Source of the DNA: a virus
IMG/VR virus record: IMGVR_UViG_3300034073_002228
Span: 1-31,030 of that record
Direction: 5' to 3' (one strand)
DNA length: 31,030 nt
A program made the translations under genes and the position numbers. Below are positions 1-7,361 of the stretch, piece by piece (the first letter of the stretch is position 1; each line of letters opens with the position of its first letter). The notes beneath the pieces were generated by a model that saw only the letters and a list, made by a program, of their open reading frames with translations, was not told the DNA's origin and did not search any database.

Positions 1-687
1 CTGCGGCGCGGCTGCGTTGCGCGTTCGGAGCCACATTCCGCCGCCATCATCCTGCGAGCCTGCCGTGCCGGGCGACGTGTTGCCCTCGACGGTCGGCACG
101 TTCAGCGTCGCAAGGTTCGGGCGTGCGCGGATCAGGCCGATATGATCGTGCGTCCGGTCGCCCTGCCAGTCGAAACAGATCGCGTCGCCCCGGCGGGCAC
201 GACGCGGCGAGACGATACTCATCCCGTAGCGTCCCTCTCGAGCAGCGCGCACCCAGTCGGGCACCCATGCCTCGTGATGCGTCTTCACGAACGCGGCCCA
301 CGACTTCCATCCGGCACAACGGTACGCCCACGATGTCGTCGCGGCGCACCACGGCCACGCGCCCGGAGAGAGTTCGCTGCCGAGCCGCTGAATCTGCTGC
401 ACATACGGGCCGAGGTTATTGCCCCACACCTCGAGCGGACCGACGACGAGCTCCATGCACGTAGCGGCGCGATCCTGAAGCGTGCCAGGAAGGAACCGGC
501 CGACGACGAGGAGCGTCTCCGGCGTGATGTTCCCGTCCGACTTGATGCGGTTGCGCTCCTGGATGCGCTTCGTCAGCGTCCTTGCGGGCGCTCCGTACGA
601 GTCGGAGAACGAGATGCCCTTCGGGACGGCGATCCCTGCCTGCTTCGCATACGCGACACACGCGCGCTTGTACGCTCCGCGGCGCAC
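1..687 (-). CDS. CHAP-domain endolysin, partial copy cut by the left window edge
   Basis: This is the terminal-repeat copy of the endolysin, intact from its GTG start at 687 but missing the last six codons and the stop, which lie beyond the left edge. The complete gene is at 30237-30944. The start codon shares one base with the holin stop (TAGTG), so the two lysis genes are translationally coupled. It is an overlap artefact of the contig ends, not a second gene in the phage. Confidence 0.9.
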   Translation of the reverse strand, partial: MRRGAYKRACVAYAKQAGIAVPKGISFSDSYGAPARTLTKRIQERNRIKSDGNITPETLLVVGRFLPGTLQDRAATCMELVVGPLEVWGNNLGPYVQQIQRLGSELSPGAWPWCAATTSWAYRCAGWKSWAAFVKTHHEAWVPDWVRAAREGRYGMSIVSPRRARRGDAICFDWQGDRTHDHIGLIRARPNLATLNVPTVEGNTSPGTAGSQDDGGGMWLRTRNAAAPQ

Positions 688-773
688 TAGACGCGGCGCG
701 GGTCGGTGACGAAGTAGCCGACGAGGCCGACGATGATCGTGATGATCGCGCCCTGCACGACCTCGGGAATCTC
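1..773. repeat. Terminal direct repeat, left copy
   Basis: Bases 1-773 are repeated in the same orientation at 30258-31030, with the offset constant at 30257 wherever I compared. The repeat contains most of the endolysin gene and the 3' part of the holin gene. The simplest reading is that the contig is a complete genome of about 30,257 bp whose ends overlap, from a circular or circularly permuted assembly. A true long direct terminal repeat would look the same. Confidence 0.97.
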
Positions 774-860
774 GATGCCCGCGTAGGATGCGAGCCACAC
801 GACGACCGTCACGACCGCAGCGGCCAGGACGCTCAGGGACACCTTCGGGGATACGCTCAT
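687..860 (-). CDS. Holin, 57 aa
   Basis: Small hydrophobic protein of 57 residues (begins MSVSPKVSLS, ends TDPRRV). Two membrane segments are visible, about residues 8-25 (rich in Ala and Val) and 36-52 (AIITIIVGLVGYF), separated by a short acidic loop; the C-terminus carries arginines. Size, topology and position directly upstream of the endolysin fit a phage holin, which would permeabilise the membrane and release the muralytic enzyme. A GGAGAG ribosome binding site sits just before the ATG at 860. The stop TAG overlaps the GTG of the endolysin by one base. The function is inferred from context and topology, because holins lack conserved catalytic motifs. It could instead be an accessory membrane protein working with the coiled-coil protein upstream. 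Confidence 0.85.
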   Translation of the reverse strand: MSVSPKVSLSVLAAAVVTVVVWLASYAGIEIPEVVQGAIITIIVGLVGYFVTDPRRV

Positions 861-869
861 GCTCTCTCC

Positions 870-1079
870 TTACATCGCTTCCGTAACTCGGAGTAGGATA
901 GTCGTCCCGGCGGATATGCCCGCGATGATGATGCCCGCCCACACGGCGACCTGAGCCTTCGTCATACGCCGCGCGTCCTCCTTGCCACGATTCTCCGCCA
1001 GCTCCTTCTCGATATGCATCAGCCGGCGCTCCAACTCGCGCAGCATCTGATACAGGCGCTCTACGTCGTCGCTGCTCAT
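870..1079 (-). CDS. Coiled-coil membrane protein of the lysis cassette (XhlA-like), 69 aa
   Basis: The 69-residue protein starts with a highly charged amphipathic helix (about residues 1-43, heptad-like leucines in LYQMLRELERRLMHIEKEL). One membrane span follows at about 47-65 (VAVWAGIIIAGISAGTTILL). This layout is typical of XhlA/hemolysin-type proteins that sit beside holins in phage lysis cassettes. It precedes the holin by nine bases. No Shine-Dalgarno sequence is seen. Instead a TAAAAT box lies exactly 6 nt upstream of the ATG, so the gene may start a leaderless transcript. The assignment rests on topology and context; a second holin or a holin regulator is the alternative. Confidence 0.75.
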   Translation of the reverse strand: MSSDDVERLYQMLRELERRLMHIEKELAENRGKEDARRMTKAQVAVWAGIIIAGISAGTTILLRVTEAM

Positions 1080-1085
1080 GAGAGT

Positions 1086-1091
1086 ATTTTA
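1086..1091 (-). promoter_or_regulatory. TAAAAT -10 box for a leaderless start at 1079
   Basis: On the minus strand TAAAAT is followed by six bases (ACTCTC) and then the ATG of the coiled-coil lysis protein. The expected transcription start is the A of that ATG. No -35 hexamer is obvious. The same geometry recurs at several other genes here. Confidence 0.55.
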
Positions 1092-1131
1092 CCCTGCCAT
1101 GACGCGCGACCTAGACGCTACGCCACTATTG

Positions 1132-1665
1132 TTATTCGGCTTCGTAAATCCAATGACCTTGGAAAATATTTCCGTTTGCGAAGGTCACGGGCGATGTGGG
1201 AGCCCAAAGACTGAACGCTCCTGTTGTGGCGTGCGCGACGAAGTTATCGGTAGTGCCGGCGGCAGTAGCCCCATATCCGACTCCCGCGAAAAAGCTATTT
1301 GCGACGCCAGGCTGGTTGATCATTGCCGAACCAGTAATGTTTATATGTCCCGTGGCGGTTGTATCCCTGCGCGGCTTGAGGCCAGTAGGCGGACTCAATA
1401 GATACGTTCCGCTGCCGAATGTCGTTGTGCTGCCAGGGGCAACCAGGATTTTTACTTGCACAAACTTGCCGACCGCCAAATACCTACCAGAAATACTTCC
1501 GTTACCAATAACGGGGTTAGTTGTTGTGGCTGACCATGTCGGCGTGTACGACGTCCACGCTCCGAAGAACGGAGCGAGTTCCGTCAAATCATCAACGATC
1601 ACGTTATGCGCTGCTGCGGTATAGACTTGCCCGGCGGTGCCGGGCTGTGGAGTAACCCAAGCCAT
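1132..1665 (-). CDS. Minor tail or tail-fibre protein, 177 aa
   Basis: The 177-residue protein is rich in Thr, Ser, Gly and Ala with little charge. It begins MAWVTPQPGTAGQVYTAA and contains GAWTSYTPTWSATTTNP, ISGRYLAVGKFVQVKI and LLSPPTGLKP. From memory, these motifs are typical of small beta-structured tail-tip or fibre proteins of actinobacteriophages that carry host-binding surfaces. It is the last tail gene before the lysis cassette, a usual place for a receptor-binding or accessory fibre protein. Its codons contain visibly more A and T than the neighbours (ATT, TTT, AAT), suggesting separate acquisition or exchange. The start follows a TACAAT box at 6 nt with no Shine-Dalgarno sequence. 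The exact role in adsorption is inferred. Confidence 0.7.
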   Translation of the reverse strand: MAWVTPQPGTAGQVYTAAAHNVIVDDLTELAPFFGAWTSYTPTWSATTTNPVIGNGSISGRYLAVGKFVQVKILVAPGSTTTFGSGTYLLSPPTGLKPRRDTTATGHINITGSAMINQPGVANSFFAGVGYGATAAGTTDNFVAHATTGAFSLWAPTSPVTFANGNIFQGHWIYEAE

Positions 1666-1671
1666 AACGTT

Positions 1672-1677
1672 ATTGTA
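1672..1677 (-). promoter_or_regulatory. TACAAT -10 box, leaderless start of the tail-fibre gene
   Basis: The minus strand reads TACAAT, then AACGTT, then ATGGC at 1665. The same string, TACAATAACG(A/T)TATGGC, precedes the neck gene at 7975. The repeated box-to-ATG distance of 6 nt and the absence of a Shine-Dalgarno sequence support a leaderless promoter. Confidence 0.6.
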
Positions 1678-1683
1678 CCTTTC

Positions 1684-2958
1684 CTATAGGCCGAACGGGG
1701 ACGAGTCAAAAACAGAGAACGGATACTCGGCGGTCGAGGTGCCGCCGGCGAAGACGAACGCGGCCGTGTCCGTCGAGGCGAACTGGAACGAGACGACGTG
1801 CGACGCGGGCCGAGCGTCATGCCGAATCCCGATCACTTGGACGTCCCGGATGATGCGATCGCCGACGCCGTTCGGCTGGTACTCGACCCTGACGATATCC
1901 GCCAACTCGACGCCGAGAACGGTCGCCTGATCCGAAGCGTCGAGGCCGGCGAGTTGCACGTCGAGCGTATCGAACCGCAACTCGGGGTCGGCGTACTTCC
2001 TCACGATGAAGTTCGCGAGCGCGTCACAATCCTCATCCGTGTCGATCAGGAGTCCGTTCAGCTCGAGCGAGACGACTCCATACTCGGCGATTGACGCGTC
2101 ATTCTCCGCCACCTGCGGCGTCCCGCCGAGGTTAGAGATCACCGCGCGGTTGTAGAGGAGTTCCGTGCCGTACGAGACGGTAATCCCGTTATACGGGATC
2201 GCCGTCCCAGCGTCCGAGAAGATCACCGCCGTCCCGACCGTCGCCGCGGTTGAGCGGTCCCGGAACGTGATCTTATTATCCTTCGACATGAAGAGCTGCC
2301 CGGGTTCGGACGCTTCGACGAGCTGCAGATACTCGAGCGTCTCGCGTCCCTGCTCGATGACGTCCGCGCCGAAATCCTGCACGCCCGTATCGATATCGCG
2401 CAGCCCACTCGGCCATGCGACCTCGGGCCGGTCGAGGATCGCGCCGATCCTGACGCCGCTCGTCTCCGGCGTCGCCGTGCCGAACTCGAGCTGCTGCCCG
2501 CCGAACAGCACGAACCCGTCAACACACGCGGCGAACGCGTCCGACTGGCCGCTAATGTCATAGTCGAGACTCCAGTCCTCGACGAGGCCGGTGAACTGCA
2601 CCGCCGTCGAGCCGCTCACGACTGTCGACACGCGAATGTTCCTACGAGGACGGATATCGGGGAAATAAGGTGAGGAAGTGTAGAACGGGTCGAACGCGCG
2701 ATCCTGATTCGCGAACGTGATATTCGCCGAACCCGTCGTGAATCGATCAAGCTCGCGACTCTTGCCCCGATTGATCGTGAACGACTTTACCTTCTCCGTC
2801 ACGTCATAGAACAGCGTCCCGCCGAGACGATACGTCGTATTATCGAACAGGCTCTGAGGATTCTGGAACGGGTCCTCGCTGAAGCCGAACGTGAAGAACG
2901 GTCCGCCCACGCTCGACAAGTCGAGACCGAGCTCGACGATCACGCCCGGCGTCGCCAC
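1684..2958 (-). CDS. Minor tail protein (distal tail/baseplate type), 424 aa
   Basis: The 424-residue protein has a pattern well known from minor tail proteins of actinobacterial siphophages: an N-terminal stretch ending in NRGKSRELDRFTTGSANITF, then NQDRAFDPFYTSSPYFPDIRP, RRNIRVS and GLVEDWSLDYD. These place it in the family that follows the tape measure and builds the distal tail or baseplate-like tip. The start is GTG at 2958, preceded by GGAGGGG at a good distance and directly after the tape-measure stop, so the two genes are co-transcribed. The C-terminal half (VELADIVRVEYQPNG) is beta-rich. Whether it is the hub or an adaptor cannot be decided from sequence alone. Confidence 0.85.
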   Translation of the reverse strand: MATPGVIVELGLDLSSVGGPFFTFGFSEDPFQNPQSLFDNTTYRLGGTLFYDVTEKVKSFTINRGKSRELDRFTTGSANITFANQDRAFDPFYTSSPYFPDIRPRRNIRVSTVVSGSTAVQFTGLVEDWSLDYDISGQSDAFAACVDGFVLFGGQQLEFGTATPETSGVRIGAILDRPEVAWPSGLRDIDTGVQDFGADVIEQGRETLEYLQLVEASEPGQLFMSKDNKITFRDRSTAATVGTAVIFSDAGTAIPYNGITVSYGTELLYNRAVISNLGGTPQVAENDASIAEYGVVSLELNGLLIDTDEDCDALANFIVRKYADPELRFDTLDVQLAGLDASDQATVLGVELADIVRVEYQPNGVGDRIIRDVQVIGIRHDARPASHVVSFQFASTDTAAFVFAGGTSTAEYPFSVFDSSPFGL

Positions 2959-5373
2959 CTATCCCCTCCGCGCAGCCTTGATGAAGTTGAAATCACTCGC
3001 CCCGCTCGCCGTCGACGCGACACCCGCAGCCGTCGTCGTCGACTGCACAAGCGGACCAGAGAACACTTGCCCATTCCGCCGCTCGTACCGCTTGATCGAA
3101 TCGACGATCACGCGGGAGAGTTCGTCCGGATTCGTCCCCAGACCCGCATTCACGGTGAGATAAATATCGCCGCCACCGCCGCGCCTGCCGCCACCATTCA
3201 ACGCTTCACTCAGCATGCTCATCGCGCTCGGCGACTCGAGCGGAATCACCGCCTCAGGACCTGCTTCACCCGCAGCGAATACCGTCTTCTTCAGGATGCC
3301 GCCCATCGCGAGACCATACGCGGCGCGTTGCGGTCGAGGATTGCGCTTATTCCACGCGCGCATAATGTCCTCGATCTCCTTCTTCTCCCTCTCCGTGATC
3401 TTCGTCCCACCGTCCGACGCTTCACGCTTACGGAAATCCGTCGCCTGCTTCCGACGATTATCCCGACGATTCTTCCAATCCTCGAGCGCCTCCTGATACG
3501 CAGCCTCCGCAGACTCTCGAACCGGAGCAGCGCCCCCGCCAGCGATCGGAACACCAGTCCCGACAATCGCGAAGATATCCTTCACGCGAGCGATCAGATC
3601 CTCGATCGCTCGGCCGAACGCGCCAGCGAATCCGATACCAAGTTCGGCGCCACGATTCGGCCCGATGATATCCTCGAGCGCCGCCGAGAACTGCTCCGCG
3701 CTCAACTCGCCACGATTGAACGATTCGACGAGATCATCGATCGCGCGAGCGTTCGCGTTCTGCTGCTGCTCGATGCTGTCCTCGAGACGCTGCGCTTCCT
3801 GCTCGAGCAGGAAATCATCCAAGTCGCGCTGCGCGTCCGCACGCTCCTCCGCCGTCTCAGACTCCGCGATCCGCCGGCGAAGATCCGCCTCCTCCCGCGC
3901 CGCCTCCTCCTTCTTCTGCTGCTTACGGATCTCCTTCAGCCGGATAGCCTCGGGACTCGTCTCGCCGAGAAGATCCGACACGAACCCGGCGATCGTCGCG
4001 CCCAGACTCTGCAACTCTCGACGTGACGCTTGTACCGCTTCGCGCATGCTCGCCGTGATGACCTTCTTGAATGCGCGCGCCATCCTCGGCGACCGGCCAG
4101 GGACAAGATCAAGAGCTCTGCCGAGCGTGCCGCGAATCCCATTCGCAGCCATATCCAGTCCCATGCTGAATGCTCGCCGGAGACCCTCAGCGATCGCTTG
4201 CGCCATTCGGGGAACGAAATCCTCCACGAAGCCAGAGATGAACGGGCCGATCAGGTTTTTACCGAGGAACCTACCCGTCGCGCCGATCGGATCGAGCAGC
4301 GTCAGGAGCGAACTCGTGAACGATCCGCGCAACCGGCGACCCAACTCCTCGGACGAGCCGGCGAGAAGACCCTCCGCCGCCGCGCGACCCACCCGGCGAC
4401 CCGACGCTCGAGCAGCCGGCGCGAGACTATCGATCAACTCCTCGACTTGTTGGCGCCCACCGGGAGCGGTGAACACGACACGCGCCGGCAACTCCACGCG
4501 CCGCGTCTCCCGATTCCACCATTGATAAATGCTCGTGATCCCAGTCCACGCGATATCCGCGAAGCGGCCGATCACGAACTCGATCCGCGCGCGTAGCGTC
4601 GGCTGATCCGCGAACTCGCGCAAGAATCCAACGAGCCGAGTCGCCGCGTTCGCGACCGCCGGCATGAACCTCGCGACAAGTTCGCCCGCCAGATTAGAGA
4701 ACGTCTGCCGCAGGATATTCAACTGGCCCGGCAGGGTCTTTCCTACCGCTGCCGCGCTCCCGCCGAACTGGGTCGTCAACTCGCGCAGGATGATCTTCTG
4801 CGCGTCCATCACGCGACCCGACTCGACGAACGCCTTGATTTGATTCCGCTGACCCTCCGTCAACTGCACGCCCGCACGAGTCAACGCCGTCGCGCCCCTG
4901 ATCGGATCGTTCAACGCCTTGCCGACGAGGATCGCGCTCGACGGAAGATCCTTCCCCATCGCGACGCTCAGGTCGAGCATCGCTCGCGTCGCCTGATTGA
5001 AGATATCGTTGCCCTTGCCCTGCTCGTTTCGAATCTTCGTGAACGTGAGGAGCAGATTCTGACCCGACTGGATCGCCTCATCATCGACGCCGCTCTTCCT
5101 CATGAGCGATTCGGCGAGCGTGCTGATCTCATCCGCCGTTACCTTCGCGATCCCACCCGTCGACTTCAGGACCGCACCAGTCTGAGCGGCGACCTTCTGC
5201 TGCTCCATGAACTCCTCGGTCCCGATCTGGATCGTCTTCACCAGACCACCGAGCGCAGCCGCACCCGCCGCTACCGCAGCGATCTTCCCGAACCGTGCGA
5301 GCTGACCACGCGCACCCGTCAGGCCGCGTTGTAATCCCTTCGTATCAACCCCGATCGGAACGATGATCGCCAT
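2959..5373 (-). CDS. Tape measure protein, 804 aa
   Basis: This is the longest gene of the genome. The product has a hydrophobic stretch near residues 30-46 (KIAAVAAGAAALGGLV), the tape-measure core around residues 55-230 (EFMEQQKVAAQTGAVLKSTG, QSGQNLLLTFTKIRN, DLSVAMGKDL, QLNILRQTFSNLAGEL), long charged coiled-coil helices around residues 470-570 and a GEAGPEAVIPL motif at about residue 715. All are typical of siphovirus tape measures, which set tail length and are threaded through the tail tube. At roughly 0.15 nm per residue the tail would be near 120 nm (family rule, not measured). The ATG at 5373 lacks a Shine-Dalgarno sequence but has a TAGAAT box 7 nt upstream. Confidence 0.95.
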   Translation of the reverse strand: MAIIVPIGVDTKGLQRGLTGARGQLARFGKIAAVAAGAAALGGLVKTIQIGTEEFMEQQKVAAQTGAVLKSTGGIAKVTADEISTLAESLMRKSGVDDEAIQSGQNLLLTFTKIRNEQGKGNDIFNQATRAMLDLSVAMGKDLPSSAILVGKALNDPIRGATALTRAGVQLTEGQRNQIKAFVESGRVMDAQKIILRELTTQFGGSAAAVGKTLPGQLNILRQTFSNLAGELVARFMPAVANAATRLVGFLREFADQPTLRARIEFVIGRFADIAWTGITSIYQWWNRETRRVELPARVVFTAPGGRQQVEELIDSLAPAARASGRRVGRAAAEGLLAGSSEELGRRLRGSFTSSLLTLLDPIGATGRFLGKNLIGPFISGFVEDFVPRMAQAIAEGLRRAFSMGLDMAANGIRGTLGRALDLVPGRSPRMARAFKKVITASMREAVQASRRELQSLGATIAGFVSDLLGETSPEAIRLKEIRKQQKKEEAAREEADLRRRIAESETAEERADAQRDLDDFLLEQEAQRLEDSIEQQQNANARAIDDLVESFNRGELSAEQFSAALEDIIGPNRGAELGIGFAGAFGRAIEDLIARVKDIFAIVGTGVPIAGGGAAPVRESAEAAYQEALEDWKNRRDNRRKQATDFRKREASDGGTKITEREKKEIEDIMRAWNKRNPRPQRAAYGLAMGGILKKTVFAAGEAGPEAVIPLESPSAMSMLSEALNGGGRRGGGGDIYLTVNAGLGTNPDELSRVIVDSIKRYERRNGQVFSGPLVQSTTTAAGVASTASGASDFNFIKAARRG

Positions 5374-5380
5374 GACTTAC

Positions 5381-5386
5381 ATTCTA
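5381..5386 (-). promoter_or_regulatory. TAGAAT -10 box before the tape measure gene
   Basis: TAGAAT on the minus strand lies 7 nt before the ATG at 5373 and directly after the stop codon of the preceding gene. No Shine-Dalgarno sequence is present, so a leaderless transcript or readthrough from upstream would have to supply translation. Confidence 0.45.
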
Positions 5387-5387
5387 C

Positions 5388-5885
5388 CTAGCGCCTTAGC
5401 TGGCGATTGATAACGTCTTCCATCCGTCCGCGCGCCTCCTCGAGGCTATCGATCACGCCGGGCATGTTCTTCTCCGCCGCCGGCCACATCGAGCGGGACG
5501 CGCGCCCCCACTTATTCGTAAGGTTCTGTTGGAACGTGCGCCCCATGTTCTGCCGACCGGCCGCGTCAAACACTTCGCCCGCGCCATCATTCTGCACGAG
5601 TCGGACTAGCACGATGCGACCCCCGCCGGTCTTCGGCCGCTGCTTGCGAATCCTGATACCGATCTTCCGCTTCGCGCTCGACGAGTTCCACGCCGGCACC
5701 TTCTGCCGCTCCGTCGTGCTCCACCTGGACAGCGGAGGACCATCCGGGACGCGACTCTTCGCATCCGCCTGCATCGGCTTGATCGCTTCGCGGATCTCCT
5801 TCCGCGCCGCCTTCTCAAACTCGGGCGCCATCTTCTTCAACGTGTCGAGCGTCTCACCGAGTCCCTGAATATTCGCACGCGCCAC
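5388..5885 (-). CDS. HK97 gp10-like neck/tail-completion protein, 165 aa
   Basis: The basic 165-residue protein starts with a helical, charged segment (LGETLDTLKKMAPEFEKAAR KEIRE region) and continues with PMQADAKSRVPDGPPLSRW and a Lys/Arg-rich middle. This is the pattern of HK97 gp10-type tail-completion proteins, in which residual capsid-tail joining functions are expected. The start is GTG at 5885, sharing one base with the TAG stop of the frameshifted tail chaperone (TAGTG). The usual place of gp10 proteins is before the tail tube. Here the gene lies between the chaperone and the tape measure, so the family call is tentative. A tail-tip assembly factor is an alternative. Confidence 0.6.
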   Translation of the reverse strand: MARANIQGLGETLDTLKKMAPEFEKAARKEIREAIKPMQADAKSRVPDGPPLSRWSTTERQKVPAWNSSSAKRKIGIRIRKQRPKTGGGRIVLVRLVQNDGAGEVFDAAGRQNMGRTFQQNLTNKWGRASRSMWPAAEKNMPGVIDSLEEARGRMEDVINRQLRR

Positions 5886-6297
5886 TACTCAGCCCGCCCC
5901 GCATGTACCGCTCGCCAACGAAGATACGCAGCCATCGTCCAAAGCATACGCCGCGACTCCTGCATCAGCAGACTCGGCGCGATGCCCGTCTCAACCGCGA
6001 GAGACGCTACGAACCAATGGCTGGAGGATTCTCCGAGGGCGCTAAAGGGGCCGACTCTTCCGCACTCTCGATCTCCTCGAGCGTCGCCACCCAGTCCATG
6101 AACTCGAGGTCCGTCTTGCCCTGCCGCTTCTCCGCATGCCACGCGAGCCAGACGTAATCCCGTGCGTATACGTCGGAAGCGGCGAGCATCGTCGACGGCT
6201 TCTCGAATCGTTCCTCCCACGCGATCACATCGACGAGGGCAGCCTTCACGACGCGCGACTCCTCGCCAACAGGCTTGATCTGGAACTCGATCTGCAT
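5885..6297 (-). CDS. Tail assembly chaperone gpGT, -1 frameshift product, 137 aa
   Basis: This is the extended tail chaperone made when ribosomes slip back one base at CCCTTTA (6043-6049, minus strand). In the zero frame the codons are GCC CCT TTA, so the heptamer has the exact X XXY YYZ arrangement. After slippage, reading enters the other frame at AGC and continues as SALGESSSHWFV to the TAG at 5885. The product is 85 residues of gpG plus 52 new residues (VETGIAPSLLMQESRRMLW). The tail tube gene lies upstream and the tape measure downstream, matching the lambda G/GT arrangement. The chaperone pair is thought to bind the tape measure and recruit tube subunits. The stop overlaps the next GTG start. 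Confidence 0.85.
6007..6297 (-). CDS. Tail assembly chaperone gpG, 96 aa
   Basis: The unshifted chaperone is 96 residues, acidic and helical in the second half (QGKTDLEFMDWVATLEEIES), with an N-terminal part MQIEFQIKPVGEE followed by VDVIAWEERFEKP. Length, acidity and position directly after the tail tube gene are those of the short chaperone of siphoviruses. The ATG at 6297 has a strong AAGGGGGAGA ribosome binding site. Near the 3' end lies the slippery CCCTTTA, and normal decoding ends at TAG at 6007. Most product is expected to be this short form. Confidence 0.87.
   Translation of the reverse strand: MQIEFQIKPVGEESRVVKAALVDVIAWEERFEKPSTMLAASDVYARDYVWLAWHAEKRQGKTDLEFMDWVATLEEIESAEESAPLAPSENPPAIGS
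6043..6049 (-). promoter_or_regulatory. Programmed -1 frameshift slippery site CCCTTTA
   Basis: The minus strand reads GCC CCT TTA in the gpG frame; re-pairing as CCC TTT is possible at both ribosomal sites. The -1 frame is open from here to 5885 and encodes the expected second half of a GT chaperone. I do not see a clear pseudoknot, but the following GC-rich region could fold. Confidence 0.85.
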
Positions 6298-6330
6298 CCG
6301 TTCTCCCCCTTCCGCTAGTGCGGATCAGAC

Positions 6331-6735
6331 TCAGGCGGTGCCGCGCGTCACAGTCCCGACGGTCGGGAAGGTGACACTCTGCGTGGCGAGCTCTCCGACC
6401 GCGCCGGCGATCGGCGTCAACTCGGTGATGAGGACGGTCCCGGAATACTTCGGGTTCGCCGTGCCCGTCGCCGTGCCGTTCGGATGCACCTCGAACGCGA
6501 CGGTGCTTCCGAGCAGCGGATAGAGGAGCGCGTCGATCGTCGGATATCCGGTGTGAATGTCCAGCGCGAGGCTGCCATCCTTCAGACCGCCGACGCGAGT
6601 GACCGCGCCACCCGAACCGAACGAGGTCGTCTCGACCTCGGCCGCGCTCGTCGTGAGCGTCACGGAAGCCACGTAGTCCGAGATATCGGTCGTGCCGATC
6701 TTCACGGCCGCATTGGTGAGAACGAGCTTACTCAT
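6331..6735 (-). CDS. Major tail (tube) protein, 134 aa
   Basis: The 134-residue beta-rich protein begins MSKLVLTNAAVKIGTTDIS, with a repeated strand pattern (YVASVTLTTSAAEVETTSFG) and a C-terminal TQSVTFPTVG. These features are typical of the short major tail tube proteins of actinobacteriophages, with the N-terminal 'I..TDIS..V..V....' pattern seen from memory in this family. It lies between the neck genes and the tail chaperone, the expected place for the tube protein, which polymerises in rings around the tape measure. The start at 6735 overlaps the end of the upstream gene, with GGAGGA located 11 nt ahead. Expression is probably high relative to neighbours; I see no separate promoter. Confidence 0.85.
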   Translation of the reverse strand: MSKLVLTNAAVKIGTTDISDYVASVTLTTSAAEVETTSFGSGGAVTRVGGLKDGSLALDIHTGYPTIDALLYPLLGSTVAFEVHPNGTATGTANPKYSGTVLITELTPIAGAVGELATQSVTFPTVGTVTRGTA

Positions 6736-6958
6736 CGGTTGTATCGTCCTCCTCCGAGGCGTCGACGTTTACACCCTGGATTGTACCGGACGAATCCGAG
6801 GATACGCGAATCAGATGACCAGCATCCGCCAGGATCTCCGCAATATCCACCTCGCCCTCGGCGATGAACGCACCCTCGCCCTTGCCGTTCACGTTATGAC
6901 CCGGCGCGACCGTGTAGCCTCGCGCGGGCGTCGTCTTCGACTTCTTCATACTAGCCAT
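6728..6958 (-). CDS. Small acidic virion-module protein, 76 aa
   Basis: The 76-residue protein has a basic N-terminus (MASMKKSKTTPARGYTVAPG), a middle AEGEVDIAEILADAGHLIRV and a strongly acidic tail ending SEEDDTTDE. I do not recognise the family. The middle resembles the short proteins found between tail-completion and tail tube genes in other siphophages, where some are head-tail joining or decoration proteins. It overlaps the upstream neck gene by eight bases and the downstream tail tube by eight bases, so it is co-translated with both and likely needed in similar amounts. The basic-acidic polarity would suit a bridging role, which is inference. Confidence 0.7.
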   Translation of the reverse strand: MASMKKSKTTPARGYTVAPGHNVNGKGEGAFIAEGEVDIAEILADAGHLIRVSSDSSGTIQGVNVDASEEDDTTDE

Positions 6959-7361
6959 ACACTATCACCCGAAACTCGGTTGTCAGATAGATCGTATTGT
7001 CGTTGCCTTCGATCGTGCGGATCGGACCCGCCGACTCGACGACGCTCGCTTGCGCGACACCGCCGAGCGTGACATCCGACTCGATCGCGTAACGAATCCC
7101 ACCCGAACCGTACGACATGTACGTGTCGAGCAGACGCTCGCTCGTGCGCTCCGCCGCCCGGCCGACAACGGTCGTCAGCGTATATGTATGCGTCACAAGT
7201 CCCGGACCCATCGCGCCGTGGTACTCGATGTTCTCGAGCGTCGGGAAGGCGAATGGCGGGTTGATCTGATCGGGCTGCCGATCGTACGTCCGCAGTCCGC
7301 TAATCGTCGCGACGGCAGAGCCGAGCGCCGCCTTCACCTCGCTTACCGTCGGCGTCGTCAC
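6951..7361 (-). CDS. Tail terminator/neck protein, 136 aa
   Basis: The 136-residue protein begins MTTPTVSEVKAALGSAVATI and carries PPFAFPTLENIEYHGAMGPG followed by TYTLTTVVGRAAERTSERLL. The pattern of an N-terminal helix, a strand-rich centre and an 'R..E.....LD.Y' helix is typical of tail terminator or minor capsid proteins that cap the tail tube before head joining. It lies directly after the head-tail connector and before the tail tube gene. The start is GTG at 7361, overlapping the connector stop by four bases. The family call rests on motif and position; a tail-completion protein of the neck is the alternative. Confidence 0.7.
   Translation of the reverse strand: MTTPTVSEVKAALGSAVATISGLRTYDRQPDQINPPFAFPTLENIEYHGAMGPGLVTHTYTLTTVVGRAAERTSERLLDTYMSYGSGGIRYAIESDVTLGGVAQASVVESAGPIRTIEGNDNTIYLTTEFRVIVYG

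Noticed and set aside
142-690. Plus-strand frame of 182 codons, present in both repeat copies, opposite the endolysin
   Set aside because: Antisense to the CHAP domain, which explains its openness. Presence twice is due only to the terminal repeat.
3067-4596. Several long plus-strand frames opposite the tape measure gene
   Set aside because: Arg/Leu-rich shadow frames of the strongly biased tape-measure codons, with no ribosome binding sites and no motifs.
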